The notes beneath the pieces are model-generated. The model did not search any database and was not told the DNA's origin. It saw only the letters and a program-made list of their open reading frames with translations. Positions 21,447 to 33,330 of a DNA stretch of 64,000 bases are shown here, piece after piece. The stretch is from Sialis fuliginosa (taxonomy: Eukaryota > Arthropoda > Insecta > Megaloptera > Sialidae), in assembly GCA_961205875.1 (NCBI GenBank), contig OY540814.1, positions 5,872,993 through 5,936,992 on the forward strand. Reading direction: 5' to 3'. The position numbers were made by a program, and so were the translations under genes. Positions within the stretch are counted from its first letter, which is position 1. Every line of letters starts with the position of its first letter.

Positions 21447-23482
21447 TTTCAAAAAAAACAGTCAATTATTAATTTACCTATCATAGCTAAATTTTAAATA
21501 ATAAATGAATCTAGACTTTTCCAAACTATAGACATGTGTTCTATTTCAAAGCTAATACAGATTTATGAAACGACTATCACCAAGTCCACAATCTCAGACC
21601 CACAGTTCACATTGACCCGGCTACACGGGTCAGTTATAACGTGATCTTTTCAACTCAAAGGGGATGAACTAGTGACATGTAGACAGGTACCGTCACCTTG
21701 AATAACCTGTCTGCAATATTATATAACAGCATGCAGTTATATAATATTGTAAAATTTTCTCACAACAAGATAACTGGTTTACTAAAATCTGTTTGTCATT
21801 TAAATCAATGTATTATAAAAATATCTTGTATTATACGATAATTGTAAACGTTCGTGAGTCAGGTTGCATTTAAATAGAATCTGAATATATTTTGCAAAGT
21901 ATTGTGCAAGACGAGATTTTAATTAATTTTATTGTGTGCTTGTCATTTTTGCAAGATCTTTTAAATTGAATACGAAGCCATTTATTGAATTCTAAACCTA
22001 TTGCATTGGTATAGGAATATGATTAAATTTTCTAAAATAATATATAAGTATAAAAAACTTAAACACGGTGTCATTTCACTCCCAGAGTTTGATAAAAAAA
22101 TTATCATGTGAGGTATTTTTAAAATAAATATTATTCTTTTTTTTCATTATTTTTTATAGTAATTTTTAAACTATAACTCTTCTGGATTATATCTAACATT
22201 TCCAAATCTGTAGGTATATTACATTAAAAACAAAATTAACCAAGATTTCATATTATCAAATTAAAATTCTAATTTTTCTTAAAATGATTAATTTATTATT
22301 ATTATTATTATGATATCAATTAATATTTTATATTAAAATCTTGTAAGTACGTTCTAGTAAATAAAAATATTTTGTAAAATAGAAATATTATTATTAGAAA
22401 ATAAAAAAAGTGATATAGCTGTAATGAATTTATTATGACAATAAATTAATATTTTGTACACATATACAGACCATACTTGTGTATGTATAATACATGTGTA
22501 TGTACATATATCAAAACATTATTTTTAAATAACTTTCCTCCGTTTCCAATCCATAATTGATTTATTGTTTTGCGTTTCAATTGACGCATTGAGTGATGTA
22601 TTTTTGTAATTGTGCTGAAAAATTATTATTTTATATTATTTGAATTTCTTTTATACGTATTATTTTCTTTTGGATAATCCATTTTTAAAATTTTTTATTT
22701 GTCATAATATTAATAATTAAAATTCTTCTAATTTTTGTTATAGAATTTTATAAAAAAAATTATTTGTAATAAATAACGTATTCATAAAATATATTATTTT
22801 TTGATATTTCACATATGATATCCAAAAAATGTTTAAAAGCGAGTTCAGATATTAGTACCGAATGCCACCGCAGTGATATGGTGGCGGTAATGAACGAGAT
22901 TAGTTTATTTTTTATTGAATGTTATTTGATTAAACAACTTTAATTTTAGTTGTAGAACTAAATTATTAATAAATTGTGTATAAATGCCTACAATATCTAG
23001 TAATTCTAAAAAATATTTTCTTATATATTTATGAATTAAATTACTACTTAAAGAAACAAAAATAAAATATTAAAATTATCAAATCAATTATAAATAAGAA
23101 AAATTATGAAAATATACGATTGAAAAATCACTGAATGAATATTTGAACAGTTAAATATATCTGATATGATTATATCACAGTTATTAATGATGTTATATCG
23201 TTCCTACATCATCAATAATTAAACAAATATCACCAATATATATGGACGTATGCATATTAAGACACATATTACTGTTAATTTATGTATTGGTTACTTGTAT
23301 TTTGAAACTACAATTCCAAATTAAGATGAATTCATCATAAACAGAAACAGTTAGAATCTATTATATTATAATTCAATATCAATCTTTATTATTTAAAATA
23401 TATTTTTTTAATTTGGAAAAGTGTATTTTAAAGTTACGTTTCTATTCTTAAATATTTTAATTAACAATTCATTATGTACATC
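21447..23482. other. AT-rich filler
   Basis: About 2 kb without a recognised gene or element. A small hairpin GACCCGGCTACACGGGTC lies near 21615, and a patch of mixed composition runs from 21570 to 21710. The rest is very AT-rich. Confidence 0.45.
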
Positions 23483-23484
23483 TA

Positions 23485-24223
23485 TACTGCCCTGCTAAGC
23501 ACAAATATGGTATCTGCATTTAGATGAAAGTATAGAGAAAATTCAGTTTATATTTTTAATTAAATTGTTGCCCTGCATTTAATACTTGCTAAAAAAAATT
23601 AATCTAAAGTATTTTCTTTAGGTGAATTCATTTTTTAAATTATAAATGTGATAGAATAAATATTTACTATTAAAAAAGCAATAAACATTTTAGAGATTTG
23701 TAAACTCACTTGATTTTACTAATATAAGCTATGTACTGTAACTATACTCTTTTTTTAGACATAATTATGGTATCTACATGCAGATACCATAATTATAGCA
23801 TAATTATAGCTTTATAATGACTAATAAAGTATAGTTACAAGAAAATGGCTTAGTAAAGTTTAGTTGTTTAATTTTGCTTTTTATTGTATCTGCATTAAAT
23901 ATTCTAAAAATTATGTAAAACTGCGTTAAAACTTGTTTATATTGATTTTTATAATTAAAATACATGAACCAATTTTTGTCACATTGTCAATAGATTATTA
24001 AAAAAATGTATCTACAGTAAATATAAAACAATTCTTAGTAAAGTGCGATACAACAATATAGTCTAGTAATTCAAGGTAAACAAAAAAGGTGATTTAAAAA
24101 AAAGAAAATATACCATATTTAACACTATGGTAAGACGCAGGAAAATATAGATTATGCCATTTTGTGCTTTACTCTATTTTGACAAAATTGTCAGATACCA
24201 CAATTGTGTTTAGCAGGGCATTA
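23485..24223. mobile_element. Tc1/mariner-type MITE, TACTGCCCTGCTAA family, longer copy
   Basis: The ends TACTGCCCTGCTAA and its one-mismatch complement are flanked by TA. The right part (about 23815-24223) is the reverse complement of the 460-bp copy at 6735-7194, while the left 290 bp are absent there. At the join is a palindrome, ATGGTATCTACATGCAGATACCAT, that resembles two subterminal ends meeting. The element is therefore a longer family form or a fused pair. Confidence 0.82.
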
Positions 24224-24379
24224 TACACATCCATATCTACAGACTATTATAAAACTAATTCTTATAAAACTACGGTATAATATATAAAACAAAATAAAAA
24301 ATACGATAATGAAAACAAACAAACAAAGGTTTTTAATTTTTCATATATCTTATATATTCTTGTCTAATGAGCCAGCATG

Positions 24380-24660
24380 CAAATGTGAATGAGTCTAGAG
24401 AATATTGTTCATAACACTTGGACAAAGCTCGTGCCTAGCGTTCCGAACATGCTCTGAGAAACAGATATTTTTAAGGTAACAGTTCTGTTGATGGTAACTC
24501 AAAATAACGACCGCTACTCTACTGTTCTTGCGCACTGCACAAAAATTCCCCTCCAATTTTTTTCTCAAAGTTTCCCCTTGTTTTGTTTCCACCAAAATTC
24601 TTGGATTTAGAATGCTCACAGTCTCGTGCTATTACGATACCGTTTGTTTAAAGTTAAATA
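24380..24660. promoter_or_regulatory. Island of even base composition, candidate regulatory element
   Basis: ACAAAGCTCGTGCCTAGCGT, AATAACGACCGCTACTCTAC and CTTGCGCACTGCAC differ from the surroundings. The 74-codon minus frame (24395-24619) has no recognised match. Either an unrecognised exon or non-coding regulatory DNA. Confidence 0.3.
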
Positions 24661-25009
24661 GGTTAGATTGTGACTGTTGTTTATTCATTTTTTGAAAAAC
24701 TAAAAACGTGTTTGGCTAGAGATAAAATGAATTTTTGTTTTTGACTGCACGATAAAGATATTTTATTTTGTAAATATTATTCAAAAATGTTAGTTTCCTG
24801 TTGTCCATTTACATGTATTTGTATTATATTTGTGTCAAAGCTAAATTAATCAATTAAAGATAGTATCATAGTTTATCCATTACTATTATAAATAATATTT
24901 AATTAAACAATAACATTTTGAATGAAGGTTAAAGTAAATAAATAATAAACATTTGATCATTTCTATGTAAAATACTTTATATCTACATAAATTATACACC
25001 TATATCTAC
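24661..25009. other. AT-rich filler
   Basis: Nothing recognised. Confidence 0.4.
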
Positions 25010-25450
25010 CGACTGAACTATTATAGCGCCAAAATGTGTTCTCGTAGTGCGACATCTAGCGAAAAATATATGAAACAGATCCCCCACCAAAACTCATTCC
25101 TTTGAAATTTTTGAAAAAATGTAAGAGTGAAATAAAAACATACATTCGTCTCTCTCGCTCCCCCTTTAAGGGGCGTGCCGTAAAAATGGGAAGAGTTACT
25201 TAGTCACCACCTCTTTTACCCCTGAGAAGTGGGGATAGGTGAATTTCTCCTCTTTTGAGAAATTAAAAGAGTTCTTTCCCCTCGTGTTCTTAAAGATGTA
25301 AGAAAAAGTGTAAGGGGAAATGAAAGATGATCCTAGCGCTTTTCAGGAGCAAAGGGGGTAAAGAAGGGATGATTAATTCTCTTTGTTAGCTTTGCGTAAA
25401 TTACCCCGGGGAAAAGAAACTCCCTTGTACAGAGCTGTTAGATAATTTTA
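25010..25450. promoter_or_regulatory. Mixed-composition island with a CTCF-like site
   Basis: The left end holds TAGCGCCAAAATGTG and, at 25048-25060 on the minus strand, GCTAGATGTCGCAC, close to the insect CTCF core CTAGATGGCGC. Downstream are purine-pyrimidine runs (TCTCTCTCGCTCCCCCTTTA, AGGAGCAAAGGGGGTAAAGA). No frame of note. Confidence 0.35.
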
Positions 25451-26265
25451 AGTTTAAAGCAACAGAAATTTGAAACACTGTTGGGTATATTTTATTAAAT
25501 AATATAAATATGCTTTTATTATACTAACTATTATATTTGTTCATATAGTAGGTATATCTATAAAATTAATAAATGCTTAGGGTTCTATTTAGCTACTATT
25601 TGCAATTTTTGAAGCTTATTCAATTTGTTTCAATTTTTATAATCTCTCTGAAAATTGATTTAATTAAATTGGTTACTTCAGTATTTACTGCTATAAGGTA
25701 ACATTTTCTTCGATACTAATTAATTTCAATCAAAATAATTATTAAATAATTATTATTCCAGCTTCCCTCTTGTATTTTTATTATTATTTTAATAGATACA
25801 ATTTTAGGTAGATATCTTATATTATATTTTCTTCTATATAGGTATATTTGATATTACATTATAAAAAAATATACATATTATACAAACGATTTTAATTTAT
25901 AAAAAATACGTAATTACTTAATTAAGTGGTATCAATAGTAAAATATTGGTAATATATATGTACTTTTATAATTTATTTTTAATAAAATATCACATTAAAT
26001 CAATTAATAAAAAATTAATAATTTAAAAAAAAAAATGTTTTTTTAAATTTCATAAAAATATACCTTAAGTATATAAATATAAAAAATATAATAAATTTTT
26101 CAAAACCCATTTCCAAATTCCATATCATATTAAAAATGTAAATTAATTTTCCTTGAATTCAGAAACCCAACCAACTAGCAAGATAACGTGCATTAATTAA
26201 AAATATATCTGTGAATAATCCAACCTCAAATTTCCATATATATAGACAGATAACCTACAGAAAAA
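25451..26265. other. AT-rich filler
   Basis: No gene or repeat boundary was recognised; the composition is strongly AT-rich. Confidence 0.45.
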
Positions 26266-26269
26266 CCCT

Positions 26270-26545
26270 ATAACAGTAAATAGCCTTACACGAGGAGTTT
26301 GGGTACAAAAAAAACACGCAGGGTGGAGGAACGACGACATACAGCGCCACGGACATCTAGTGGGATTAACGCGAACTGCGCACAGCGGCGATTGCAGAGG
26401 GCCCTGGCGGCGAACCCAGAAAGTCGATACGCGTGCTACGCGACGGGGGGTGAGACGAGGGGGGAGGCCATCAGGGCGTGCGCTCAATGGCCGGGGGAGG
26501 CATTTTATACACGCCGAGTTTAACAAAATGGAGATCCATCTGACA
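26270..26545. promoter_or_regulatory. CpG island with CTCF-like site and minus-strand TATA-like box
   Basis: This is among the most GC- and CpG-rich segments of the window (GCGAACTGCGCACAGCGGCG, ACGCGTGCTACGCGACGGGG). It holds a CTCF-like site on the minus strand (CCACTAGATGTC, within 26343-26364) and, reading leftward, GTATAAAATGCC at about 26497-26508, which could serve as a TATA box for a minus-strand transcript. Overlapping frames of up to 109 codons exist on both strands, as expected of GC-rich DNA, and none resembles a known protein. A promoter or insulator is more likely than a coding exon. Confidence 0.45.
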
Positions 26546-28072
26546 TATGCTTAAATTTAAAGAATGTTTGTAAATAATGCTTACATGCACGAATCGTTTT
26601 TACAAAATTAACCGATTTATTTATGAGATTATGTAGTCAAGAATTTATAATCAGTAATAGATTTTTGTTGGTCTTTTTTTAATTAAAAATACGAGCGGTT
26701 CGGTGATTTAATGCCGATTTTTTTGATTTAAACATCGGTTCATTATATTCACAAAATTAAATAATTTTCTAACTAAATTATTCTCGAATATTTTTAATAA
26801 TCTTCATATTAACTCAAATAGACAATAAAAGCTTGTAAAAATTATAACCTTTTATAAAAAAAATGAAAACACGATATAAAATTAATATACATTCCTATAC
26901 CAATATAATATTTGGTGTTCAAAAAAAGGCTTATTAATTAATTTTTTTTTTAAAAGATTTTGAAAAAAAAAATTTTTTAATTTTTAAAATATTAATTTTT
27001 ATTACAAATATTTTTAAACTTATCTAAACTTATTTTTTGATAGACAACGAACATGTTTGTAGTTTTTCTAATGACTCTTCTTCTATTTTAATATTAATTA
27101 ATAACAAATTAGGTTAAAAAAATAATTGTGAAAAGCTTACTTACGTGGATATTTAAAATCATTATTTTAAATATTTTTATGGCAATTTTTCTAAATTTTC
27201 AAAAAGGTAACTTAACTTGACAAATGTAATATAATATACTAGTTGCAAAGTTATAATAATAATTGTTATTAATTTTGGAATGTTACTTGAAAAGACACAA
27301 AATTTATACATAAAAAAATTAAAATTAAATTTTTAAACTATAGTTTAAAGTATTTCTTAGTAAAATTTTAATGTTCCTTAACATAAAAATACATAACATC
27401 GCAAACATGTTAAAATTAAAAAAAACTTTATATAAATATAATATACATATTTTCTATAATATTTTATTATTAATATGATTCTTTTTAAAGCGAAATAAAA
27501 AATTCGTATTTAAAAAGTAGATTTCTATGATAATCTTTAAAAAACTTTGATCTAAATAAATTTTATTAACAATAATAATCATAATAATAATTGTTTTATT
27601 TACTATATTGTGAGTAAAGTTAATATTACGTGGAAAGTAAATATTATAGTTCAATATAATATAGATATGATTCCAATAACTCTCACTTTCATTTGTTTAT
27701 GAATGTAAAATGATTATAAATTCATGATTATTGTTTTATCAAATTCCCACATACACATATGTATAGGTAAACATATGCACTACAAGTATGTTAAAATTAA
27801 TTATACCTATACAATATATACATAGTTTCTTCAACTTTTTGGAATCGATTTGAAAACTAGCAAACAAAAAATAAAAATAATGATTTGTTCTTTCATATTT
27901 TTTATCACCGAAAACGTTTTCTTTATCATTTTTGAAAATTATTTTTTTCACGAAATCATTAAAAAATTATACTTATTTAAATTTTATAAAATGACAATAT
28001 ATCCAAAAAAATTTATATTAATTCTTTCTTCGATATTCATTAATGTTTTGTTTACAATTATTGCAAATTATT
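26546..28072. other. Extremely AT-rich filler
   Basis: Low-complexity sequence with A and T runs. The frames of 66-81 codons here are dominated by I, K, N and F and are not taken as genes. Confidence 0.5.
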
Positions 28073-28324
28073 GTTACAGCCAGGGGTTATTTTAGTGTGT
28101 AGTTGTAGCTTGTTTCTGCAGTTCTAAAAATGAAAAGTGCAGTTGTTAAAGTTAATTTGGTGTAGTTGAAAATTATAAAATATATTATATGTATAATGTA
28201 TAGTATAAAAATATACTACAAAAAAGATACATCCAGTTGAAAAATTACAAGTAGAAAACAAAACAAAACAAAAATAAGGAATGTGCAGTTGTAAAATTTT
28301 CTTAAAATAACCCCTGGTTACAAC
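28073..28324. mobile_element. hAT MITE (28081-28316) with 7/8 target duplication
   Basis: The ends CAGGGGTTATTTTA and TAAAATAACCCCTG are perfect inverted repeats. The flanks GTTACAGC (28073-28080) and GTTACAAC (28317-28324) match at 7 of 8 positions. The interior carries repeats of GTGCAGTTGT. No coding capacity. Confidence 0.88.
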
Positions 28325-29924
28325 TATGTAAAATATTATTATATTTAATTCATTATAAAGGATAGGTGCGTTGAAAATTTGATAAGACGAAACTGAGATG
28401 ATATTAACCGTATCGGTTGTATCAGATTATAATTGATATTAATTTTGAAATGACTTATATTAAAATAAAGATTAGTTATATTTATTTCGTTGTTTATTAG
28501 AGTAGAATAAATAAAAACATGAGACCGCGATATTTTTCATTCTCGACCACGTATGCGAAACGAGACTTAAATTTCCATGAGACGAGAACAAGTTCTAACT
28601 CTATTTTTTAAATGACAATATATATTTTCTATTGGTAATGTATAAACCATATACCATCTTTCGTATTTACAGAAATTTCAAAAATAATAATAATAATTTT
28701 AGTCAAAAATTAAGAAGTTACTCAAAGTACTCTTAATGTTGCATATTTTTATATTTTTTATAATCATTATATTAAAATAATAAGATTTTTATTCTTTTAA
28801 AACTACAGTGTGCACCATATTTTAAATATGAGTCTCTACGTCTGTATAATTTTATTGTAATATTCAATTTAGAATTTTAACTGTAAAACAAATATTTATA
28901 ATTTAGTATTACATTAATAATTAAAATTATACTGTATATAAAATATTCTGCAACCTACGTTTTATGTTATCGATCTTTGACTTTTAAATGCCATTTATAA
29001 AGAAATATCGGTTTGAATATTCATATTGCTTTAATATTTTGTATAAGTATGTAGGTAATTATAATAAATACCAAAGAATAACGAGTTTTATTATAAAAAA
29101 TATATTTCCTCTGGGAGTTATTGATAAATATGTATTATAATACAAAGCTTTTTAAAGATACGAAAAAAATAAAAATATCCAGCAATATTTTTAATTTATG
29201 TAATATTGCGATTATAATTAATTATGTCCTTATTCATTTTTCTTCTTCATAATATTCTGGTCTGCTGACTTAGCCTTTTAAGACAGCTCCATTGTGTTTT
29301 TTTATTCAAACTCACAGCCCCAAGAAAATGCCTATAAAATAGTTATCTTGAAAATATCAAACATCCCCGTTTAAAACTTTCAAATTACAATATTTTCCTT
29401 CATATTTCACTTCAAGTCCGAAAATGGTCATTTTGGACCAACCAACACTACTGCGAAAATGAACATTTTTTTGAATAAAAAATATATATTGTTATTTTTT
29501 ATGAGTGTATTAAAACGGGTTATGGTTTATTTTCAAAAAATAACCTATTTCACTACTAAGATATTTGGGTACGTTTATAACCCATTAAAAAATCTACACA
29601 TATTAATATTTTTACTGAATTTGATATGGTTTCTTATATTTTTCTTATTAAATACGAATGTAGATAAAATGTTTATTAAACGAATTCTATGTATTTTGTA
29701 TGTGTATACTTATATAAATAATTTATATGTATTTTTTTTCGTTTTATTTGTTTATCATTAAATCCTATCCAACCCGTACTTTTTATATAAAGAGAAAACA
29801 TCAAAAGAATTAATAATTTCTCAACAAAATTACAAGCAACGACGACATATCGCATACCCGTATACTTTCATTTCCACAAGAAAATTTAATTACATATTTT
29901 CATAAACAATTCAAAAAGGTCCTT
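28325..29924. other. AT-rich filler
   Basis: No element was recognised. The 100-codon plus frame at 29459-29761 is the longest here, but it is almost all F, L, I, Y and N and shows no family resemblance. A patch of mixed composition lies at 29260-29440. Confidence 0.4.
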
Positions 29925-30115
29925 TCATGAATTCAGCCGGAGGAAGAGACGCGGTGGCGCTTACCACCCCCAGCTAACCCCCCAGTGAAGGCGCGCGTGT
30001 GTCATATTTCATACAGCAGTCACGGCCGCAGGAACCCCACCAGGAATAGTCCGGTAGGAATATTAATCACAAGGTGGGGCCGCCATTGCAGGACGACGCT
30101 TTGTTGTGTAGATTT
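29925..30115. promoter_or_regulatory. GC-rich island, candidate regulatory element
   Basis: AGCCGGAGGAAGAGACGCGG, GAAGGCGCGCGTGTGTC and AGGTGGGGCCGCCATTGCAG form a compact GC-rich stretch. GCCGCCATTG holds a YY1/Pho-like GCCAT core. It sits directly upstream of a mariner fragment and appears unrelated to it. Confidence 0.35.
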
Positions 30116-30189
30116 TTTTGTTCTCCTGCTCGAGACTTGGTTTAATGTTTTATCTATACTGTGTTCCAGTGTTTTCAAAATTTATTTTA

Positions 30190-30418
30190 GTTATGAATGC
30201 TTTTTTGTTGTTTAAAAAATATGAAACAGTACCTTGTTTAGCTTTTCGTCGATACAAAAGGTCCTTCTATGAACTAGAAATTATGAAGCTTACTGAAAGA
30301 TGGCAAACGGCTATCGAAAAAAACGGACACTATACCATTGATTGATCTCTGTTGTATTAATAAATAAATGATTTTTAAAAACATAGAAAAATGCATCATG
30401 ACTTTTCCGACAACCCAA
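30190..30418 (+). pseudogene. Mariner transposase C-terminus with 3' terminal inverted repeat
   Basis: The frame ending at 30345 reads YELEIMKLTERWQTAIEKNG and closes HYTID before the stop. This matches the conserved end of mariner (DD34D) transposases, where a 'G(I/L)xKLPERWQKxIxxNGxY' block precedes the stop codon. About 50 residues remain. The catalytic domain and helix-turn-helix region are missing, so the gene is 5'-truncated. Some 70 bp past the stop, the sequence at 30387-30418 reads on the minus strand TTGGGTTGTCGGAAAAGTCA, a mellifera/cecropia-type mariner terminal repeat, followed by TA at 30419-30420. It is an immobile relic of a plain DNA transposon. Confidence 0.8.
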
Positions 30419-30420
30419 TA

Positions 30421-30867
30421 TTTTTATAATATGTATAGAGTTGGGAAAAGTACCTACAGACGAATAACCGCTGAAAAGTTATGTTTTTTAAAAATTTGAA
30501 AAATACATGTGAATTGAACAAAAACCAAAACGACATTGGAAAATCGATGCTTTTAGGTTTGAAAAGGTACGTTTATGATTAGTTTATGTTTACCTTGTAA
30601 AAATTTAAAAAATCGATTTTCCCAATGTAGATTTGGTTTTTGATCAGTATACATGTTATTTAAAAAAAAATTTAAATCATAACCTTTCGGTTTATTCATC
30701 TATAGGTATTTTCCCAGTTCTACATATTATAAAAATACTATTCAAGATATATTTCATATTTTTTAAACAAAAAATGCTTTCTGAACAAAATAAATTTTGT
30801 AAACTGTTAAAAATCGATATATTAAGTAACGAAAGGAGGTACCACCAATATTAAAAAAATAGGATAT
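30421..30867. other. AT-rich spacer between elements
   Basis: No gene or element was recognised. A 73-codon frame at 30633-30854 has random-like composition. Confidence 0.4.
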
Positions 30868-31156
30868 CTAATCATTAGAGATTGGAAAAATAGTTACTAG
30901 TTGAATTTTTTTTCGGAAAATAGTTGGTAAATAGTTTTTTTTACGATTTAATAATAATTAGTGCAAACGAAGCAGTAAAAAGTGTCGCAAATAGTTTTAA
31001 AATGGTTGGAAAGGTAGTTGCAAATAGTTGATTTCAAATTGTGTTCAATCAAACCAGTTTTCTGAAAACGGTGGAGATATGTAATAAAAATTACAATAAA
31101 TGCTTTTTTACGCAATAGGTAGTTGAAAAACTATTTTTCCAATCTCTACTAATCAT
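30868..31156. mobile_element. hAT MITE (30876-31148) with perfect 8-bp target duplication
   Basis: CTAATCAT is duplicated at 30868-30875 and 31149-31156. The ends TAGAGATTGGAAAAATAGTT and AACTATTTTTCCAATCTCTA are perfect 20-bp inverted repeats. The interior repeats AAATAGTT several times, a subterminal-motif pattern common in hAT elements. No coding capacity. Confidence 0.93.
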
Positions 31157-31830
31157 ACATTTTATTTTATTTTTATTATTTTTACTTCAACATTCCAAGG
31201 GTAATGATAGTATGCATGCCATGTTGCGATAAGTTCAAAATATCGTTTGCGATTTAAGATCATATTCTGATTAAAACTATCTTCAGAACGTAAAGAAGAA
31301 AATGACCCATTAAATTTTGCTATCAATCGAATAAGAGTTTTTTTTGAAAACTGCAATAAAATTGTTCATATTAAAAATTATTTAAAGAAATGATAGTCGT
31401 GTATGGTACTTCTCCATTCCGATATTTTAATATGTGATAATTTTATATATAACTATAATTTTCTTTTTTGTTTTTACATGTATTCGTATAACATGCTACA
31501 CATGCGATATTTTATAATTACTTTTACTTTTTTTATTGAGTTTATTACATAAACATTTAATATTGAAACAAAAATATAGTCAGTTTTTTTTATTCAGAAC
31601 TTATTTCTACTAATCATGTATCTATAGAAAATACAATAATTCATGTATTCAATAGAAAGGATACGAATTCTACAACAGTTTTATACATAATTTTTATATA
31701 TCTCTTAATTTTTTTTTATTGCGCAGCTAATTTATTGAGTGATTATAATAAAATATGTACTCTATAGCACTTTTAAAATTACAAAAAACGCGATAATACT
31801 TCTAAATCGGTTAGATAGTTTTAAAGTTAA
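31157..31830. other. AT-rich sequence, no element recognised
   Basis: A 64-codon minus frame (31162-31356) has a less biased composition than its neighbours but no recognised homologue. The rest is filler. Confidence 0.35.
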
Positions 31831-32224
31831 TCTTCTAATATATAAAATTCTCGTGTCGCGGTGTTTGTGGTTAAACTCCTCCGAAACGGCTTTCCCGATT
31901 CTCATGAAATTTTGTGTGCATATTGGGTAGGTCTGAGAATCGGACAACATCTATTTTTCATCCCCCTAAATGTTAAGGGTAATCCACCCCTAAATTTTTT
32001 TTTTAAATTTTATATAAATTTTTTTTTTTAATTTTTTTATGATACAGCATTAGTAAATACATATAACCCTGAATTTTCAACCCTTTACAATCAACCCCTA
32101 TTTTACCATCGCGATTTTTATTTTTAATAATTAAATTTATAGTAGATAATTATTTTTATTGAACTAAAAAAATGTTTCCTACAAATAATATACATTGCAA
32201 AACAACGTTTGCCGGGTCAGCTAG
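31831..32224 (+). mobile_element. Non-autonomous Helitron
   Basis: The 5' end TCTTCTAATATATAAAATTC follows an A. The 3' end GCCGGGTCAGCTAG precedes T. A GCAAA/TTTGC hairpin lies about 10 nt before the 3' terminus. TC start, CTAG end, subterminal hairpin and insertion between A and T are the Helitron hallmarks. The AAAATTCTCGTGTCGCGGTG and GTTTGCCGGGTCAGCTAGT ends are widespread in insect genomes. There is no target duplication and no Rep/helicase frame, so it is a 394-bp dependent copy. Confidence 0.8.
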
Positions 32225-32242
32225 TAATATCTAATAATATTA

Positions 32243-32484
32243 CAGTAGAACTCCAATTAACCGGACTAATGACCGCTAAACCTAATCCGAATATACGGAA
32301 ATCAGAATAATTGAAATTGTCATAAAAATTACTATTTTGATAAATAAGACGTCAAAATTATTTTTAAAAACACTACTTTATTTTCAATGAATAAAATATG
32401 ATTAAACACAATTAAAAGGCGAATTTAATTTTTTTAAATAGATCGATCCAAATGACTGGAATTCGGATGAACAGAGTTCTACTG
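32243..32484. mobile_element. Pogo/Tigger-like MITE
   Basis: The ends CAGTAGAACTCCAATTAACC and the complement of GGATGAACAGAGTTCTACTG are inverted repeats flanked by TA on both sides. CAGTAGAACTCC...ATTAxCCGGA is the usual pogo-type terminal pattern. The length is 242 bp, with no coding capacity. Confidence 0.85.
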
Positions 32485-32559
32485 TATATATTTTTTCACT
32501 TTTTAGTCCGCAAATATCACAAATTATATTAAAAAATGCAATTATTTAAAAAAATTAAT

Positions 32560-32875
32560 ATATAATCTTATATGACTTCGTATCGAAAGGTCCCCGTTAT
32601 TTTTTTTCTGGCGAGACACTAATTTTAATTTCATTAGATCCAAGAGATTCGAGAACTAGTGTTTGGGAAGCACTGGTTTGTTTCAGGGTTTACGCAAGGT
32701 TTGTTCGGCAAAATACAGACAATGAATGTATATTTTAAATTTAAAAAAATCTACCCGCTGTCAGATGTACTGAACGGATATTTCAGATTACTGTTCATTT
32801 ATACAAGTATTTTAAGATCTTTTTTTGAAGCTGTCAAAGAAATTGCAGATGTGCATATTTAAGTTGTCAGAAAAA
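32560..32875 (+). other. Unassigned island with a 67-codon open frame
   Basis: The frame at 32659-32862 starts MFGKHWFVSGFTQGL and has an ordinary amino acid mix, unlike the AT-rich random frames nearby. No family was recognised. It has no signal peptide, and no splice pair was identified. It could be an exon remnant or chance. Confidence 0.2.
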
Positions 32876-33328
32876 TATTATATTTTAATCATTTGAATGT
32901 CAGGAATATGATAAAATAAAAATATATTTTTTTAATAAACACGCTTTAATTTTTTTCTTTTAAGTATTTTTAATTCATCTATTTATTAATAATATTATAG
33001 AATTGAAAAATATAAAATACAGAGTTGATTAAATTTACTAGGTAAGTTACTTCTGCATTGATGCCAGCGAATTATTTCGAATTAGTTGAATGCCCGCGCG
33101 ACCGGACGTTTGTCTTGTCACTGATTTGATATTGATTCAGTAGAAATTCAATAATTCTCTGTGCTTGTGTAATATTACTGCTCAGCATCATGATGGATTA
33201 ACGTGATGATATTGACTATAAACTAATATTTAATCTTATTGTATGATTTCTAACAATTAATTTTCAAAATAAGTTCGTAGTTTTTGATTTTAGTTAGAAA
33301 AAACAGACAATATTTATAAATATATCTA
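32876..33328. other. AT-rich spacer
   Basis: Nothing recognised except a short mixed stretch at 33050-33125 (GAATGCCCGCGCGACCGGAC). Confidence 0.35.
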
Positions 33329-33330
33329 AA

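Noticed and set aside
26197-26554. Frames of 64-109 codons on both strands of the CpG island
   Set aside because: GC-rich DNA has few stop codons; frames overlap in several registers and none resembles a protein family.
29459-29761. 100-codon frame
   Set aside because: Composition is almost entirely F, L, I, Y, N and K, as expected from AT-rich random sequence; no start context, no homology recognised.
31739-31950. Plus and minus frames with NSSETAFPILMKFC-type sequence
   Set aside because: They lie in the 5' part of a non-autonomous Helitron, whose consensus gives this translation by chance.
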